From Tragulus kanchil (lineage: Eukaryota; Chordata; Mammalia; Artiodactyla; Tragulidae): 64,000 bases of DNA. Every line of letters starts with the position of its first letter. The stretch's first letter is position 1. Below, in pieces: positions 1 through 10,984 of this stretch. The notes beneath the pieces were generated by a model. That model did not search any database, had not been told where the DNA came from, and worked only from the letters and a program-made list of their open reading frames with translations. A program made the position numbers and the translations under genes. The stretch covers positions 204,720,939 through 204,784,938 of the forward strand of contig JAIOJX010000032.1 of assembly GCA_022376925.1 (NCBI GenBank), read 5' to 3'.

Positions 1-130
1 AGTTCTGCTCCAAGTACGAGTCACGGGGGCCCACCCCTCCATTGCCATGACTGGAAACAGGAGTTTGAAATGAGGTTTACAGATTCCTCTGTAATCCCCA
101 AACAGCTCCTAGGACTGTCTGGGATCCCAG

Positions 131-2350
131 AATGACAACTTCCTCAGCGTAGACGCTGGCCTGTCAGGGCACCCAATCCTACTGGGTCACACGGTAAGAG
201 TGATTCCCAACATGTTTGCGATTGCAACACTTGGTCATCGCTGGATTTTGCAATCCTCCTTCCCCCTTCGAAACGAACCCAAAGGTCTGCATCACAGCTT
301 CTGTGTATTCCCTTCAGTACTTTTCCATACAGGCAGCTGAAGGGAATTAAGGTTAATTTGACTGTAAGACTATCACAACCCTCCTTTCTCCCACCCCTTC
401 GGACAACTGCAGGCAATCCCTCTGGATGTCCCAGGTCAGGGCTGGCTGTTTTGAGGAGCTATGCAGGCAAGTTCAGCCATGTGGACGGCCACGGCCAGGC
501 CTGGGAGGCCAGCTCCTGAGGCAGGATGTCTCTGGGCCATTCCCCCCCACACACGCAGTCAGACATATACACTCTCAACAACAGATTTCCAAGGTCCACC
601 CTGCCCACGTCCTGTGACTAAAGCCCCTCACGGGAAGGAGGGGCCTCCCTCTGTTGGCACCTGGCCTCCGTGGGTCCACACCCTCGTCACCTCCCTCAGG
701 CAGAAAACGTTCCTAGAGCTGATATGCAAGCCAAATCATTCCTGGTTTCTTCAGATGTTAATATCCAGTCATGGCCCAGATCCAGGGCCTAGCCTCCCAC
801 CCTTAAGCTCCAGGAATTGAGCTGATCTCATTCCTGTTGACTACGTTCAATGTTTCTTGAAACCTCAAAGATTTTGGAGACTCTGTTTTCCTCTCATAGA
901 TAACAACGATAACTTCTATTTATTAAACATTTGATATACCAGGCTTTTTATCATCATGTAAGGCATACAACAGTCTTTCAAGGCAACCACAATTATCCCC
1001 CCCTCACAGATGAGAAATCTGAGGATCTAAGAAGTAAAATGATCTGCTCAAGGTCAAACAACTAGTGACAGGAATCCACCCAGAACTGCATGACCATATA
1101 GTTCGTGGCCTACTCAGGAAGTCAGTGCAGAAGGAAACCAAGAGATCATATAACCTTCCTCCATTCTATTTACAAGACAGCTACATTGGAAAATAGTCTG
1201 GCAAACTGTTATATGGTCCTTACTATGTGCCAAGCACTGTTAATGACAACTTCCTCAGCGTGACGCTGGCCTGTCAGGGCACCCAATCCTACTGGGTCAC
1301 ACGGTAAGAGTGATTCCCAACATGTTTGCGATTGCAACACTTGGTCATCGCTGGATTTTGCAATCCTCCTTCCCCTTCAAACGAACCCAAAGGTCTGCAT
1401 CACAGCTTCTGTGTATTCCCTTCAGTACTTTTCCATACAGGCAGCTAAAGGGGAATTAAGGTTAATTTGACTGTAAGACTATCACAACCCTCCTTTCTCC
1501 CACCCCTTCGGACAACTGCAGGCAATACCTCTGGATGTCCCAGGTCAGGGCTGGCTGTTTTGAGGAGCTATGCAGGCAAGTTCAGCCATGTGGACGGCCA
1601 CGGCCAGGCCTGGGAGGCCAGCTCCTGAGGCAGGATGTCTCTGGGCCATTCCCCCCCCCACACGCAGTCAGACATATACACTCTCAACAACAGATTTCCA
1701 AGGTCCACCCTGCCCACGTCCTGTGACTAAAGCCCCTCACGGGAAGGAGGGGCCTCCCTCTGTTGGCACCTGGCCTCCGTGGGTCCACACCCTCGTCACC
1801 TCCCTCAGGCAGAAAACGTTCCTAGAGCTGATATGCAAGCCAAATCATTCCTGGTTTCTTCAGATGTTAATATCCAGTCATGGCCCAGATCCAGGGCCTA
1901 GCCTCCCACCCTTAAGCTCCAGGAATTGAGCTGATCTCATTCCTGTTGACTACGTTCAATGTTTCTTGAAACCTCAAAGATTTTGGAGACTCTGTTTTCC
2001 TCTCATAGATAACAACGATAACTTCTATTTATTAAACACTTGATATACCAGGCTTTTTATCATCATGTAAGGCATACAACAGTCTTTCAAGGCAACCACA
2101 ATTATCCCACCCTCACAGATGAGAAATCTGAGGATCTAAGAAGTAAAATGATCTGCTCAAGGTCAAACAACTAGTGACAGGAATCCACCCAGAACTGCAT
2201 GACCATATAGTTCGTGGCCTACTCAGGAAGTCAGTGCAGAAGGAAACCAAGAGATCATATAACCTTCCTCCATTCTATTTACAAGACAGCTACATTGGAA
2301 AATAGTCTGGCAAACTGTTATATGGTCCTTACTATGTGCCAAGCACTGTT
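131..2350 (+). repeat. Direct tandem duplication 1 (131-1241 / 1242-2350)
   Basis: Two adjacent direct copies of about 1.11 kb. They differ by roughly 1% by eye, mainly single-base indels in C or A runs and a few substitutions. Copy 1 breaks off in the middle of a MIR element and is followed at once by the start of copy 2. No gene is visible inside; short open frames appear identically in both copies and look like chance. The end of copy 2 also feeds the next duplication, so part of the segment occurs three times. Confidence 0.93.
925..1100 (-). repeat. MIR SINE, antisense
   Basis: An old mammalian MIR copy in reverse orientation. It shows the typical order: Pu/Py-mixed end, a 'cagatgagaaatctgagg' motif, then 'caaggtcaaacaactagt'. 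The identification is from memory of the MIR consensus. The element recurs at about 2034-2209 and 3124-3290 because of the window's duplications. Confidence 0.7.
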
Positions 2351-2450
2351 CTAGTACTTTGCAAATATCAGCTCAGTTTATCCTCAGCAAGTGGCTATGA
2401 GACGGGTGGTGTTTTTACAGATGAGAAAACCAAGGCACAGAGAACAGAAT
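2318..2450 (-). repeat. MIR SINE, antisense
   Basis: Contains the MIR-typical string 'actatgtgccaagcactgtt' followed by 'cagatgagaaaaccaagg' and 'cacagagaac', so the element is reversed. It is interrupted or ended at its right by the BovB/ART2-type insertion. A second copy lies at 3399-3530. Confidence 0.75.
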
Positions 2451-2451
2451 T

Positions 2452-2665
2452 AGTTCAGTTCAGTCACTCAGCTGTGTCTCTTTGTGACCCCATGAACTGT
2501 GGCGTGCCAGCCTTCCCTCTCCTTCACCATCTCCCAAAGCCTGCTCAAACTCATGCCCATTGACTCAGCGATGCCATCCAACCATCTCGGCCTCTGTCAT
2601 CCCCTTCTTCTGTCTTCTATTTTTCCCAGCATCGGGGTCTCTTCCAATGAGTCATCTCTTCACAT
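2452..2665 (-). mobile_element. BovB/ART2-type retroelement 3' fragment, antisense
   Basis: Begins with the ruminant signature 'agttcagttcagtcactcag' and continues with 'gtgaccccatgaactg' and 'gatgccatccaaccatctc'. This is the reverse complement of the end of the BovB LINE, which ART2-type SINEs share. The family is restricted to ruminants among artiodactyls, which supports the host assignment. Confidence 0.85.
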
Positions 2666-2937
2666 TAGAACAGAATAAACTTGCCCCTCGCCTAATTTTC
2701 CATCCTCTGACCATTCTGTGTGGTTACACACACACACACCCCACCACCATCTAAGAGTTCACTTCACACTTCCCCATCCCTCTCTGGGTGGTGGTGGTGT
2801 TCTCTTGTGAAACTCCTTCTCATGCAAGGCTATCTTTGATTAGATCACCATCTCGATTTTCCCCAAAGAACTGAGAGGAAGGTTTATCAAAGCAAAGACT
2901 TCCAAAGTTGTTGTTTCAGAAGGGGAACTTCTGAAGA

Positions 2938-2967
2938 AATTAATCAATTAATCAATCAATTAATTAG
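2938..2967 (+). repeat. AATC/AATT simple repeat
   Basis: A 30-base tract of interleaved 'aatc' and 'aatt' units. The second copy at 4018-4047 differs by one base (taatta versus tagtta), one of the few substitutions that separate the two duplicates. Confidence 0.8.
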
Positions 2968-3531
2968 CAAGGGCTTAAGAGCAGGTTTTGTCTCCAGCCC
3001 TGTCCTGGACATTAGGGGGTCTATGGCCACAAGACACCCACTCTCAAGGAAACAACTGTAAAGACGCCAAGTAAGGCACTCGTGTGTTGGGTCTATTATC
3101 CCCTCACCAGAAAAACAAAATTTTTGATATACCAGGCTTTTATCATCATGTAAGGCATACAACAGTCTTTCAAGGCAACCACAATTATCCCCCTCACAGA
3201 TGAGAAATCTGAGGATCTAAGAAGTAAAATGATCTGCTCAAGGTCAAACAACTAGTGACAGGAATCCACCCAGAACTGCATGACCATATAGTTCGTGGCC
3301 TACTCAGGAAGTCAGTGCAGAAGGAAACCAAGAGATCATATAACCTTCCTCCATTCTATTTACAAGACAGCTACATTGGAAAATAGTCTGGCAAACTGTT
3401 ATATGGTCCTTACTATGTGCCAAGCACTGTTCTAGTACTTTGCAAATATCAGCTCAGTTTATCCTCAGCAAGTGGCTATGAGACGGTGGTGTTTTTACAG
3501 ATGAGAAAACCAAGGCACAGAGAACAGAATT

Positions 3532-3745
3532 AGTTCAGTTCAGTCACTCAGCTGTGTCTCTTTGTGACCCCATGAACTGTGGCGTGCCAGCCTTCCCTCT
3601 CCTTCACCATCTCCCAAAGCCTGCTCAAACTCATGCCCATTGACTCAGCGATGCCATCCAACCATCTCGGCCTCTGTCATCCCCTTCTTCTGTCTTCTAT
3701 TTTTCCCAGCATCGGGGTCTCTTCCAATGAGTCATCTCTTCACAT
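3532..3745 (-). mobile_element. BovB/ART2-type fragment, second copy from duplication 2
   Basis: Same element as the one about 1080 bases upstream, effectively identical. The second copy comes from the segmental duplication and is not an independent insertion. Confidence 0.85.
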
Positions 3746-4177
3746 TAGAACAGAATAAACTTGCCCCTCGCCTAATTTTCCATCCTCTGACCATTCTGTG
3801 TGGTTACACACACACACACCCCACCACCATCTAAGAGTTCACTTCACACTTCCCCATCCCTCTCTGGGTGGTGGTGGTGTTCTCTTGTGAAACTCCTTCT
3901 CATGCAAGGCTATCTTTGATTAGATCACCATCTCGATTTTCCCCAAAGAACTGAGAGGAAGGTTTATCAAAGCAAAGACTTCCAAAGTTGTTGTTTCAGA
4001 AGGGGAACTTCTGAAGAAATTAATCAATTAATCAATCAATTAGTTAGCAAGGGCTTAAGAGCAGGTTTTGTCTCCAGCCCTGTCCTGGACATTAGGGGGT
4101 CTATGGCCACAAGACACCCACTCTCAAGGAAACAACAGTAAAGACGCCAAGTAAGCGTGCACTCGTGTGTTGGGTCT

Positions 4178-4984
4178 GTGCACAACGGATAAAATATATA
4201 GACGAGGAGTCAGAAAAATTGTTATGAAAGAGGTGGGATTTGAAATAGGGTTTGAGAGAAGGGGCAAGGAAACCTTGTTCAGGCTGATGGAAACAGCAAA
4301 ACTTGGCATTAGGATGAAAAAAAAAAAAAGCAGTCCAGCCAAGAGACACAAGTATTGTCTGCATCCAAATCAATCCAATCTTCAGAAATAAACTAAAGAG
4401 ACCAAAAAACAAAAAGCCTACGATCATTTTCTTCTGTCAAGTTCTATTTCCATCAGAGTGAACAAAGAAAATCCTTTCCCCTAATCATTATGCTGTTTCT
4501 GGAATTGGAGAAAGGTGTTCTGCCTCAAATGTCCACCAGGAGGCAGAACTGCTACTTCTGTCGCTAGAGCTCCAAGTCTAATCCAGGTGAAGGATCCCAG
4601 ACTCCTCGGAAGAGCTGGAGTGGCCACAGGCCGGCGGTAGGCACCAAACCTCTCAGTCTGTAAGAGGAAGTGGGGTGAAACTGAAAGAGGAAAGAGACAT
4701 TAAAGAGGATATAACCTCTGTGCACCCATGAAAAGACCGTCCAGTAGGCAGAACAGGGGTGAATGCTTGTGGTCTGGGGAGAACACACCGCCTGGCCATC
4801 AATCACCCCAGGCCCTGGTGTCATGCTGTGGGCTGTGGGGGGCAGCAGGCAAGCCACTGGCACTCTTTAAGGAGCTCTGATGTCAGTATTAAGGTTTACT
4901 GACATTCTACCATCTGTGTCAGGCAACAGGGTACTGAACTCACGCGAGCAGAGAGGGTTAAAGGGGAGGTAGTAGGTACATTCG
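4178..4984. other. Non-coding stretch without recognised feature
   Basis: No gene, splice-like pattern or clear transposon is seen. There is an A run near 4317-4329 and otherwise mixed-composition sequence. Short open frames on both strands have no recognisable protein similarity. Confidence 0.5.
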
Positions 4985-5140
4985 TTTGAAGCCCGAAATC
5001 TTGGCTTTTGTCTGTCTCTAACAAAGCTGTGCAACTTGAAGGGGTGAATCAGCGTTTCTGAGCCTTAGCCCCATGCGTAAAACAGAAAGGCTGAATTAGA
5101 GCAGTAGGATCTGATGTGCTTTCTAGCTCCTAAATTCTGA
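4985..5140 (+). repeat. MIR-family SINE, sense
   Basis: Weak match to the MIR core in forward order: 'gtgcaacttgaaggg', then a cytosine-poor 'tctgagcctta' and 'gtaaaacagaaaggct'. It is diverged and its limits are approximate. Confidence 0.5.
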
Positions 5141-5739
5141 AAAACACACACTCCGTTGGCCAAAGGAAGTGAGGAATAGGCGGGGGTCGGGGTTGGGGAC
5201 GTGGGGGCGGGCTGTAGCCGCGACCGACCACCTTGAAGAGTTGCCCCCGCACCTGCAGTCTACTCCCCGGTGATGGCCACTGCAGCACTGCCCGCCCCAC
5301 CCCGCCGTCAGGCCCAGCGGCACACACCCACGGCTCCCTCGAGATTTCTGGAATCTTGCTGGATTCCTCCCAGGAATGTTTATTGCCCTTTACATCTGCA
5401 AATCGCTTTACATCAGCAACCCTGCAGCGCGATATTAATCATAGCGCAATATTCCTCCTTCCGCCTGAGGAACTACGGGGGTCGGGATTTATGAAGGTGA
5501 AATCCGAAAGTAGTTTGCCTGGGATTCATTCAATAATCTGTTAGGAACCGTTAATTAAGCGCCTCATATGAGCAAGACGCAAAAATAAATGCACAAACCC
5601 AGTTACTAAGAGGGTCAGAATTTTAAGGATCCTCAAAGAACTTCACAGATATTTCCAGTTACCTGCCTGTAATTACTGTAAAACTAAAAGGTGGCGACGG
5701 CGATCTCCCCTCACAAGCTTAATGACACTGCGCCCCACC

Positions 5740-5865
5740 CCCACCGCTCGTTTTAACCAGACGAGGTATAAGGAAGTGACCTTCCCAAGGTCACTTAACC
5801 CCCGAGCAGCAACACTGATCCCAGAACCTCGGTCTTCAAAGCTTTTCCACTGCGCCATTGACGAG
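5740..5865 (-). repeat. MIR SINE, antisense, inside the candidate enhancer
   Basis: Shows MIR words in reverse order: 'gaccttcccaaggtcactta', then 'ccagaacctcggtcttc' and 'ccactgcgcca'. An ancient insertion between the two GC-rich halves of the block. Confidence 0.6.
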
Positions 5866-6270
5866 AATTTTAAATTCAAGCCTATAAAGTATAAAACAGA
5901 GCGAGGGGAAGGATGGCTGTTTCCATGATTTCCGGGCACAGAGTCAGAAAATCGTGATCCCAGCTCACCCACCCAAAACAGACGAGAAAGCCCAAATCTT
6001 GGCTGAAGCCTCAATGAGACAGGCAATGCTTGGGACCCCAGAGCTCATCAAGTCAATCATCCACGCCTTCCCTCGCGGTCCCTGTCGCCCCCACCCCTTG
6101 CCTCCGCTGGGGCCTCGGAGTTAGGTCAGGGATCGTCAGGGATCATGCGGAACCCTACGGCCCGCAGCACCCGCACGGATGCGTGGCCGGAGACTGAGGG
6201 CAGTGGGGGAGGAGGAGGCGGCGGGAGTCCGACTTCCAACGTCCGCCAGCCTGCCGGCTAGGTGGCTCGG

Positions 6271-6280
6271 CCAAATATGG
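6271..6280. promoter_or_regulatory. CArG box (SRF site) with flanking ETS motif
   Basis: The sequence CCAAATATGG fits CC(A/T)6GG exactly. A CGGAAG word lies 6 bases further right (6287-6292), a usual arrangement for SRF plus a ternary complex factor. SRF/TCF sites mediate growth-factor and activity responses in immediate-early genes. Confidence 0.7.
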
Positions 6281-6301
6281 GCAGAGCGGAAGCGGCGGGC
6301 A

Positions 6302-6309
6302 GACGTCAC
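6302..6309. promoter_or_regulatory. CRE-like site
   Basis: GACGTCAC contains the strong CRE half-site ACGTCA, with one mismatch to the palindrome TGACGTCA. It lies about 20 bases from the CArG/ETS pair. Confidence 0.5.
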
Positions 6310-6369
6310 GGCGCCGGGTGGGGGCCGCGCCGCGGGGATGATGACGGAAGGCGCTGACGGCGCCTACGT

Positions 6370-6383
6370 GTCACCATGGAAAC
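6370..6383. promoter_or_regulatory. RFX X-box
   Basis: GTCACCATGGAAAC fits the imperfect-palindromic RFX X-box. A second class of this motif occurs in the upstream GC-rich block near 53.7-54.0 kb, which links the two candidate elements. Confidence 0.6.
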
Positions 6384-6744
6384 CAAACAGTAAATAGAGG
6401 ACTTGCAAGCTCCAGGCACCGCCTGACCCAGCGACCTGGCCAGGAGCAAAGGGCCGGAAGCTAGGAAGGGCCGGCCAAGCCTGGGTTGGCGGGGGAGGGC
6501 CGGGGCGCGGCGAGGGTGCTCAGAGGGCGAAGAGGGGACCCGGAGAGAGCACCTCTTCTGGGAGGTCCTTGAGAAGCCGGCTTTCCCTCCCCAGGATCCG
6601 GCAGGGATAGATCGGGAATAGTAAGAAGCCCTTCTGGATGAGAAGAAGCCCTCCTGTCCTTTTTGAAGGACTTCCTCGGCCTTCAGGGTGTTTGGGATAT
6701 TGTCTTTTCCTTGTTTTCCCTTATTTAGAGTCTAAGAATTCGGA

Positions 6745-6919
6745 CATTGGAACCATACTACGTGGACTGAGATTCCAGCTCTGCCATTTTAATTGGTTAA
6801 TTATGAGCAGACCACAATCTTCTGTGCTCCCGGGCTACATTACCTGTAAAATAAGGATAGTAGCAGGATTTACCCGTTTTCATGAGTTAATATAAATGTG
6901 TGCGTGTGTGTGTGTGTGT
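6745..6919 (+). repeat. MIR SINE, sense, followed by TG microsatellite
   Basis: Forward MIR-like words ('ccagctctgccattt', 'cctgtaaaataaggatagta', 'gagttaatataaatg') end in a TG run at about 6897-6919. The following 300 bases to 7238 are AT-rich and show nothing recognisable. Confidence 0.65.
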
Positions 6920-7291
6920 CTAGCACATTGTGAGCCCTGATTAGTGCTAGCTGTTAATTTTTATTCTTAAGTAGCACAATAAGTTAGTAGTTTAACTTAC
7001 TGATGTAATGTTTTTTTCTTGATTTGTTTTTTAAAATCATTAAAAGAATTTTCTGTTTTAAAACAGATAATAAAATTTAGTAAAAATATTGCATGTGTTA
7101 TCTGAAATGTGCATCTATCAAATAAAAACAAGTCTCAATTTGCACTACTTCAGTGTTTTAACATTTTAAACACAAAAACTCTAGGTGATCATAGAGAATA
7201 GCAGAACTTCAGTAACTCAGGTTCAGTTTATTTTTACCATCACTGCATTATCTTTGTTTATTTCACATCTGCTGTTTAAAAACAGCATTGT

Positions 7292-7608
7292 GGGGCTTCC
7301 CTGATTCCAATGGGTAAGGATATCACCTTGCAGTGCAAGGGGCGCCAGTTCGATCCCTGGCCTGGGAAGACATGCTGCAGAGAGGCTGGACCGATGTGTC
7401 CAAACTGAGCCGGAGCTCTGGAGCGCATGTGCCCAGAGTCGGGGCTCTGCCACAACAGAGGCAACTGCGATGGGAGACCCACACAGGCCAAAGAACAAAG
7501 ATGGCTGAACATAGATAAATGAAGGACCAAGAGAATTGGCCCGCCCGCCCCCCTCCCTTCCCAACCTGCCCTTCCCCCGCCCGCCCCGCAAAAAGAACAC
7601 CATCTAGG
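7292..7608 (+). mobile_element. CHR-type tRNA-derived SINE with C-rich 3' extension
   Basis: Starts 'ggggcttccctgattcc' and has the pol III box B word 'agttcgatccctgg', typical of cetartiodactyl tRNA-Glu-derived SINEs. After the usual 'ggccaaagaacaaagatgg' it continues into about 80 bases of C-rich sequence shared with the copies at 21.5 and 41.8 kb. It has no A-rich tail and no clear target-site duplication, so it is probably old or truncated. It is duplicated at 8400-8714. Confidence 0.82.
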
Positions 7609-8154
7609 ACCTGAGGGTGGCTTCCATCCAACAGCCAGCTGAAAGCTGGGTCCTAGTTATACAAACCCAAGGATATAAAGTCCTCAGCAACTGGGCTGAG
7701 CTCAGAAGCCGACTCTTCCCCATTCAAGCATTCAGCTGAGAATGAACTTGGCCAACACCTCCACTGCAGCCTTGTGAGACAGAACTAAGCTGTGCCTGAC
7801 CCACACAGACTGTAAGGTAATGAATACGTGTTGCTTTAAGTGGCTCTACTTCTAGTGGTTAGTTATACTACAGTAGAACCCTAATCCACCCTCTCTGCTT
7901 GTACATAGAACTGGATTGGCTCCACTTCCTTCACTGCCCAGGTCTTCCACCCTAAGGGACGTGATGTGGGCCTCCTCACTGCACAGCTATGGTTGTCATC
8001 TGATGTCATCAGCGTTTTGAAGCTGAAGGAGTGGTTTGAGATTTTGGAATCCTACTCCTGGTTTGTTAGAGGAAACAGTCTCAGAGGGGTTAGAGTCTTA
8101 CCCCAGGTCTTAGAAGTACATATTTGGGGGCAGATTGAACATTCTAGCAAAGCA

Positions 8155-8340
8155 GTTAAGCACTTTGAACCTTTGCATCACAACAAGCTAATTCCAGATC
8201 TTCTGAGTCCAAAATTCCAGATCTACTACTTAACAGTTATGTGACCTCAGTTAACTTACTTAATTTCCTAGATCATCTTCCTATCAATGAAGTGAGAGTC
8301 CTAATCATACCTGCCTTGTAGGTTTGTGGTGGGGACTAAA
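8155..8340 (+). repeat. MIR SINE, sense
   Basis: Contains 'actacttaacagttatgtg', 'cagttaacttacttaattt' and 'cataccTGCCTTGTAGG'-like words in forward MIR order. It is repeated at about 9261-9446 by duplication 3. Confidence 0.65.
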
Positions 8341-9595
8341 GGAGAGATCACTGCATTTTTGTTGTTTATTTCACATCTGCTGTTTAAAAACAGCATTGTG
8401 GGGCTTCCCTGATTCCAATGGGTAAGGATATCACCTTGCAGTGCAAGGGGCGCCAGTTCGATCCCTGGCCTGGGAAGACATGCTGCAGAGAGGCTGGACC
8501 GATGTGTCCAAACTGAGCCGGAGCTCTGGAGCGCATGTGCCCAGAGTCGGGGCTCTGCCACAACAGAGGCAACTGCGATGGGAGACCCACACAGGCCAAA
8601 GAACAAAGATGGCTGAACATAGATAAATGAAGGACCAAGAGAATTGGCCCGCCCGCCCCTCCCTTCCCAACCTGCCCTTCCCCCGCCCGCCCCGCAAAAA
8701 GAACACCATCTAGGACCTGAGGGTGGCTTCCATCCAACAGCCAGCTGAAAGCTGGGTCCTAGTTATACAAACCCAAGGATATAAAGTCCTCAGCAACTGG
8801 GCTGAGCTCAGAAGCCGACTCTTCCCCATTCAAGCATTCAGCTGAGAATGAACTTGGCCAACACCTCCACTGCAGCCTTGTGAGACAGAACTAAGCTGTG
8901 CCTGACCCACACAGACTGTAAGGTAATGAATACGTGTTGCTTTAAGTGGCTCTACTTCTAGTGGTTAGTTATACTACAGTAGAACCCTAATCCACCCTCT
9001 CTGCTTGTACATAGAACTGGATTGGCTCCACTTCCTTCACTGCCCAGGTCTTCCACCCTAAGGGACGTGATGTGGGCCTCCTCACTGCACAGCTATGGTT
9101 GTCATCTGATGTCATCAGCGTTTTGAAGCTGAAGGAGTGGTTTGAGATTTTGGAATCCTACTCCTGGTTTGTTAGAGGAAACAGTCTCAGAGGGGTTAGA
9201 GTCTTACCCCAGGTCTTAGAAGTACATATTTGGGGGCAGATTGAACATTCTAGCAAAGCAGTTAAGCACTTTGAACCTTTGCATCACAACAAGCTAATTC
9301 CAGATCTTCTGAGTCCAAAATTCCAGATCTACTACTTAACAGTTATGTGACCTCAGTTAACTTACTTAATTTCCTAGATCATCTTCCTATCAATGAAGTG
9401 AGAGTCCTAATCATACCTGCCTTGTAGGTTTGTGGTGGGGACTAAAGGAGAGCATCCATTCAACCAAACAGTTATCATACACCCACTATGTGCTGGTGAC
9501 TAAAGGGACAATGATGAGCAAAGCAAATCTGGTGGCAGAGCCTGGCACAGAGCCAGCCTGTATAAGATGTTGGCTACTATTAATATTATATCCTA

Positions 9596-9897
9596 GGGCT
9601 TCCCTGGCAGCTCAGTGGTAAAGAGGCTGCCTACCAATGAAGGAAACATGAATTCAATTCCTGGTCTGGGAAAATTCCACAAGCAGCAGAGCGACTAAGC
9701 CCATGTCCCACAATGGCAGCCTTCATGCCACAAGACTGAAGCCTGCACACCCTAGAGCCTATGCTCAGCAACAAGTCACCACAATGGGAAGCCCACACAC
9801 TGCAGCTAGAGAGTAACCCCGACTTGTGGCAACTAGGGAAAAACCCTCACAGCAACAAAGACCCAGCAGTCAATAAGTAAATTTTTTTTTTTTTTAA
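9596..9897 (+). mobile_element. CHR-type tRNA-derived SINE
   Basis: Starts 'gggcttccctggcagctcag', continues with repeated 'agccc' and 'gccacaa' words, and ends in an A/T-rich tail before 9898. It belongs to the CHR family by structure and lacks the C-rich extension seen in three other copies. Confidence 0.82.
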
Positions 9898-10027
9898 ATC
9901 ACGTTCACAGACTCGACAGACATGAGTCTGAGCAAGCTCCAGAAGATGGAGAAGGACAGGGAAGCCTGGCGTGCTGCAGTCCATGAGGGTCACAAAGAGT
10001 CAGACACAACTGAGCAACTGAACAAAA
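9898..10027 (+). mobile_element. BovB 3' fragment
   Basis: Translates in pieces to the BovB reverse-transcriptase C-terminus (pattern TDMSLSKLQKM..DREAWRAAVHEGHKES). It ends with 'gagtcagacacaactgagca', the common BovB/ART2 end. It directly abuts the preceding SINE tail and a TA-rich tract at 10043-10082. Confidence 0.75.
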
Positions 10028-10099
10028 TAACAACATGACTGTAAATATATATACATAGATATACAGATATATATGTATATATTACATCCTAGGTTTTGT

Positions 10100-10984
10100 C
10101 TCAGCCACATGCCTCTAGACAAGCTCCATAAATTAACATCAAAGAACCTCTGCCATGTAATTTCAACTGCTTACATCCCCTCCCCCAAGTATTCCACAGG
10201 CATCTTGAACTCAACATGTCCAACTCAGAACTTACCTTCTTATCCCTCAAACTTGCTTTTCTTCCTAGAGTCACAAAGTCATTGGAGACCCCACAAAACT
10301 CCTTGTGGGTCAAGCCTGGGAAACCTGGAAGTGAGCTTGGATTCCTTTCTCTCCCTCACCTCCCACATCCACTCAATCACCAAATCCTGACAGTCCTACC
10401 CCCTAATTACCTCTTGTTCCCTCTTCATTCCTACCACCACTGCCTGGGTTGAGCCTACACACAAATGAACTAAGCAAATACCAGGTTTTTCGTGATGTGG
10501 CCACAGTTACCTCTTCTTGACCTATCTGCAGCCCCAACTTTGATGCTACAGTATTAATGTAAATGACATCATATGATGCTCTATAGTTTACATCCCCCAC
10601 CCTCTCTTCCCCCAGCCCTGTGCTTCATAGTCCAGCAAAACTAAGTGCATCATTTTCTGAGTCAGTACCTTTACAGTGTGTATCTTCCTGCCTTCTGGAA
10701 TCCTCTACCTGCCACTTGCTCATCTAGCAAATTCCATCCATCTTTGAAGTCCAACTCAGAGGTCACCTTCTGGGAGACCCCTCCCCGCAAGACAGAGTTC
10801 ATCACTGACTCCTTCTCATAACTCCTGCGTGTCTCCCGCTGATTTTCCTTGTTGCAATGTGTGTGTCATGTTCCTGTGTCTTTCTCTGTTTCCATCAGGA
10901 ACTCCTTGAAGACAAGACTGTGTCTTCGCATCTAAATCCAGCATTTGATACAGAATAGACACCCAGAAACATTTCACTGAATGA
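10100..10984 (+). repeat. L2 LINE 3' region, sense
   Basis: About 0.9 kb that follows the order of the L2 3' end: a 'ttggattcctttctctccctc' region, then 'ccaactcagaggtcacctt', then the terminal 'aactccttgaagacaagac' and an 'attcactgaatgaa'-like end. The frame is broken, as expected for this ancient family. Much of it recurs at 11297-12077. Confidence 0.7.

Larger units (their letters stand above)
2040..4177 (+). repeat. Direct tandem duplication 2 (2040-3094 / 3124-4177)
   Basis: Two direct copies of about 1.05 kb, separated by 29 bases (3095-3123) that belong cleanly to neither. The filler resembles a noisy version of the MIR segment near 2101-2130. Contents are MIR, a BovB/ART2-type element, a short CA run and an AATC-type simple repeat. 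No gene is seen. Confidence 0.92.
5141..6620. promoter_or_regulatory. GC-rich candidate enhancer downstream of FOS
   Basis: A GC- and CpG-rich block in otherwise AT-rich DNA, with two denser parts near 5160-5310 and 6060-6600. It contains a perfect CArG box followed by an ETS-type CGGAAG, CRE-like ACGTCA, and a strong RFX X-box. Around 5350-5480 there are a TEAD-like GGAATGT and homeobox/CEBP-like AT-rich words. After subtracting the window's duplications it lies about 13-14 kb downstream of the FOS start site. Mammalian Fos is known to have one activity-dependent enhancer (e5) downstream, and this block is a reasonable counterpart. That match is inference. An alternative is a CpG promoter of an unannotated non-coding transcript. 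Confidence 0.55.
7239..9452 (+). repeat. Direct tandem duplication 3 (7239-8346 / 8347-9452)
   Basis: Two directly abutting copies of about 1.107 kb, almost identical; a C run in the SINE tail is two bases shorter in copy 2. Contents are a CHR-type SINE, about 500 bases of unique DNA and a MIR. The join falls at the shared word 'atcactgcatt'. Confidence 0.93.
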
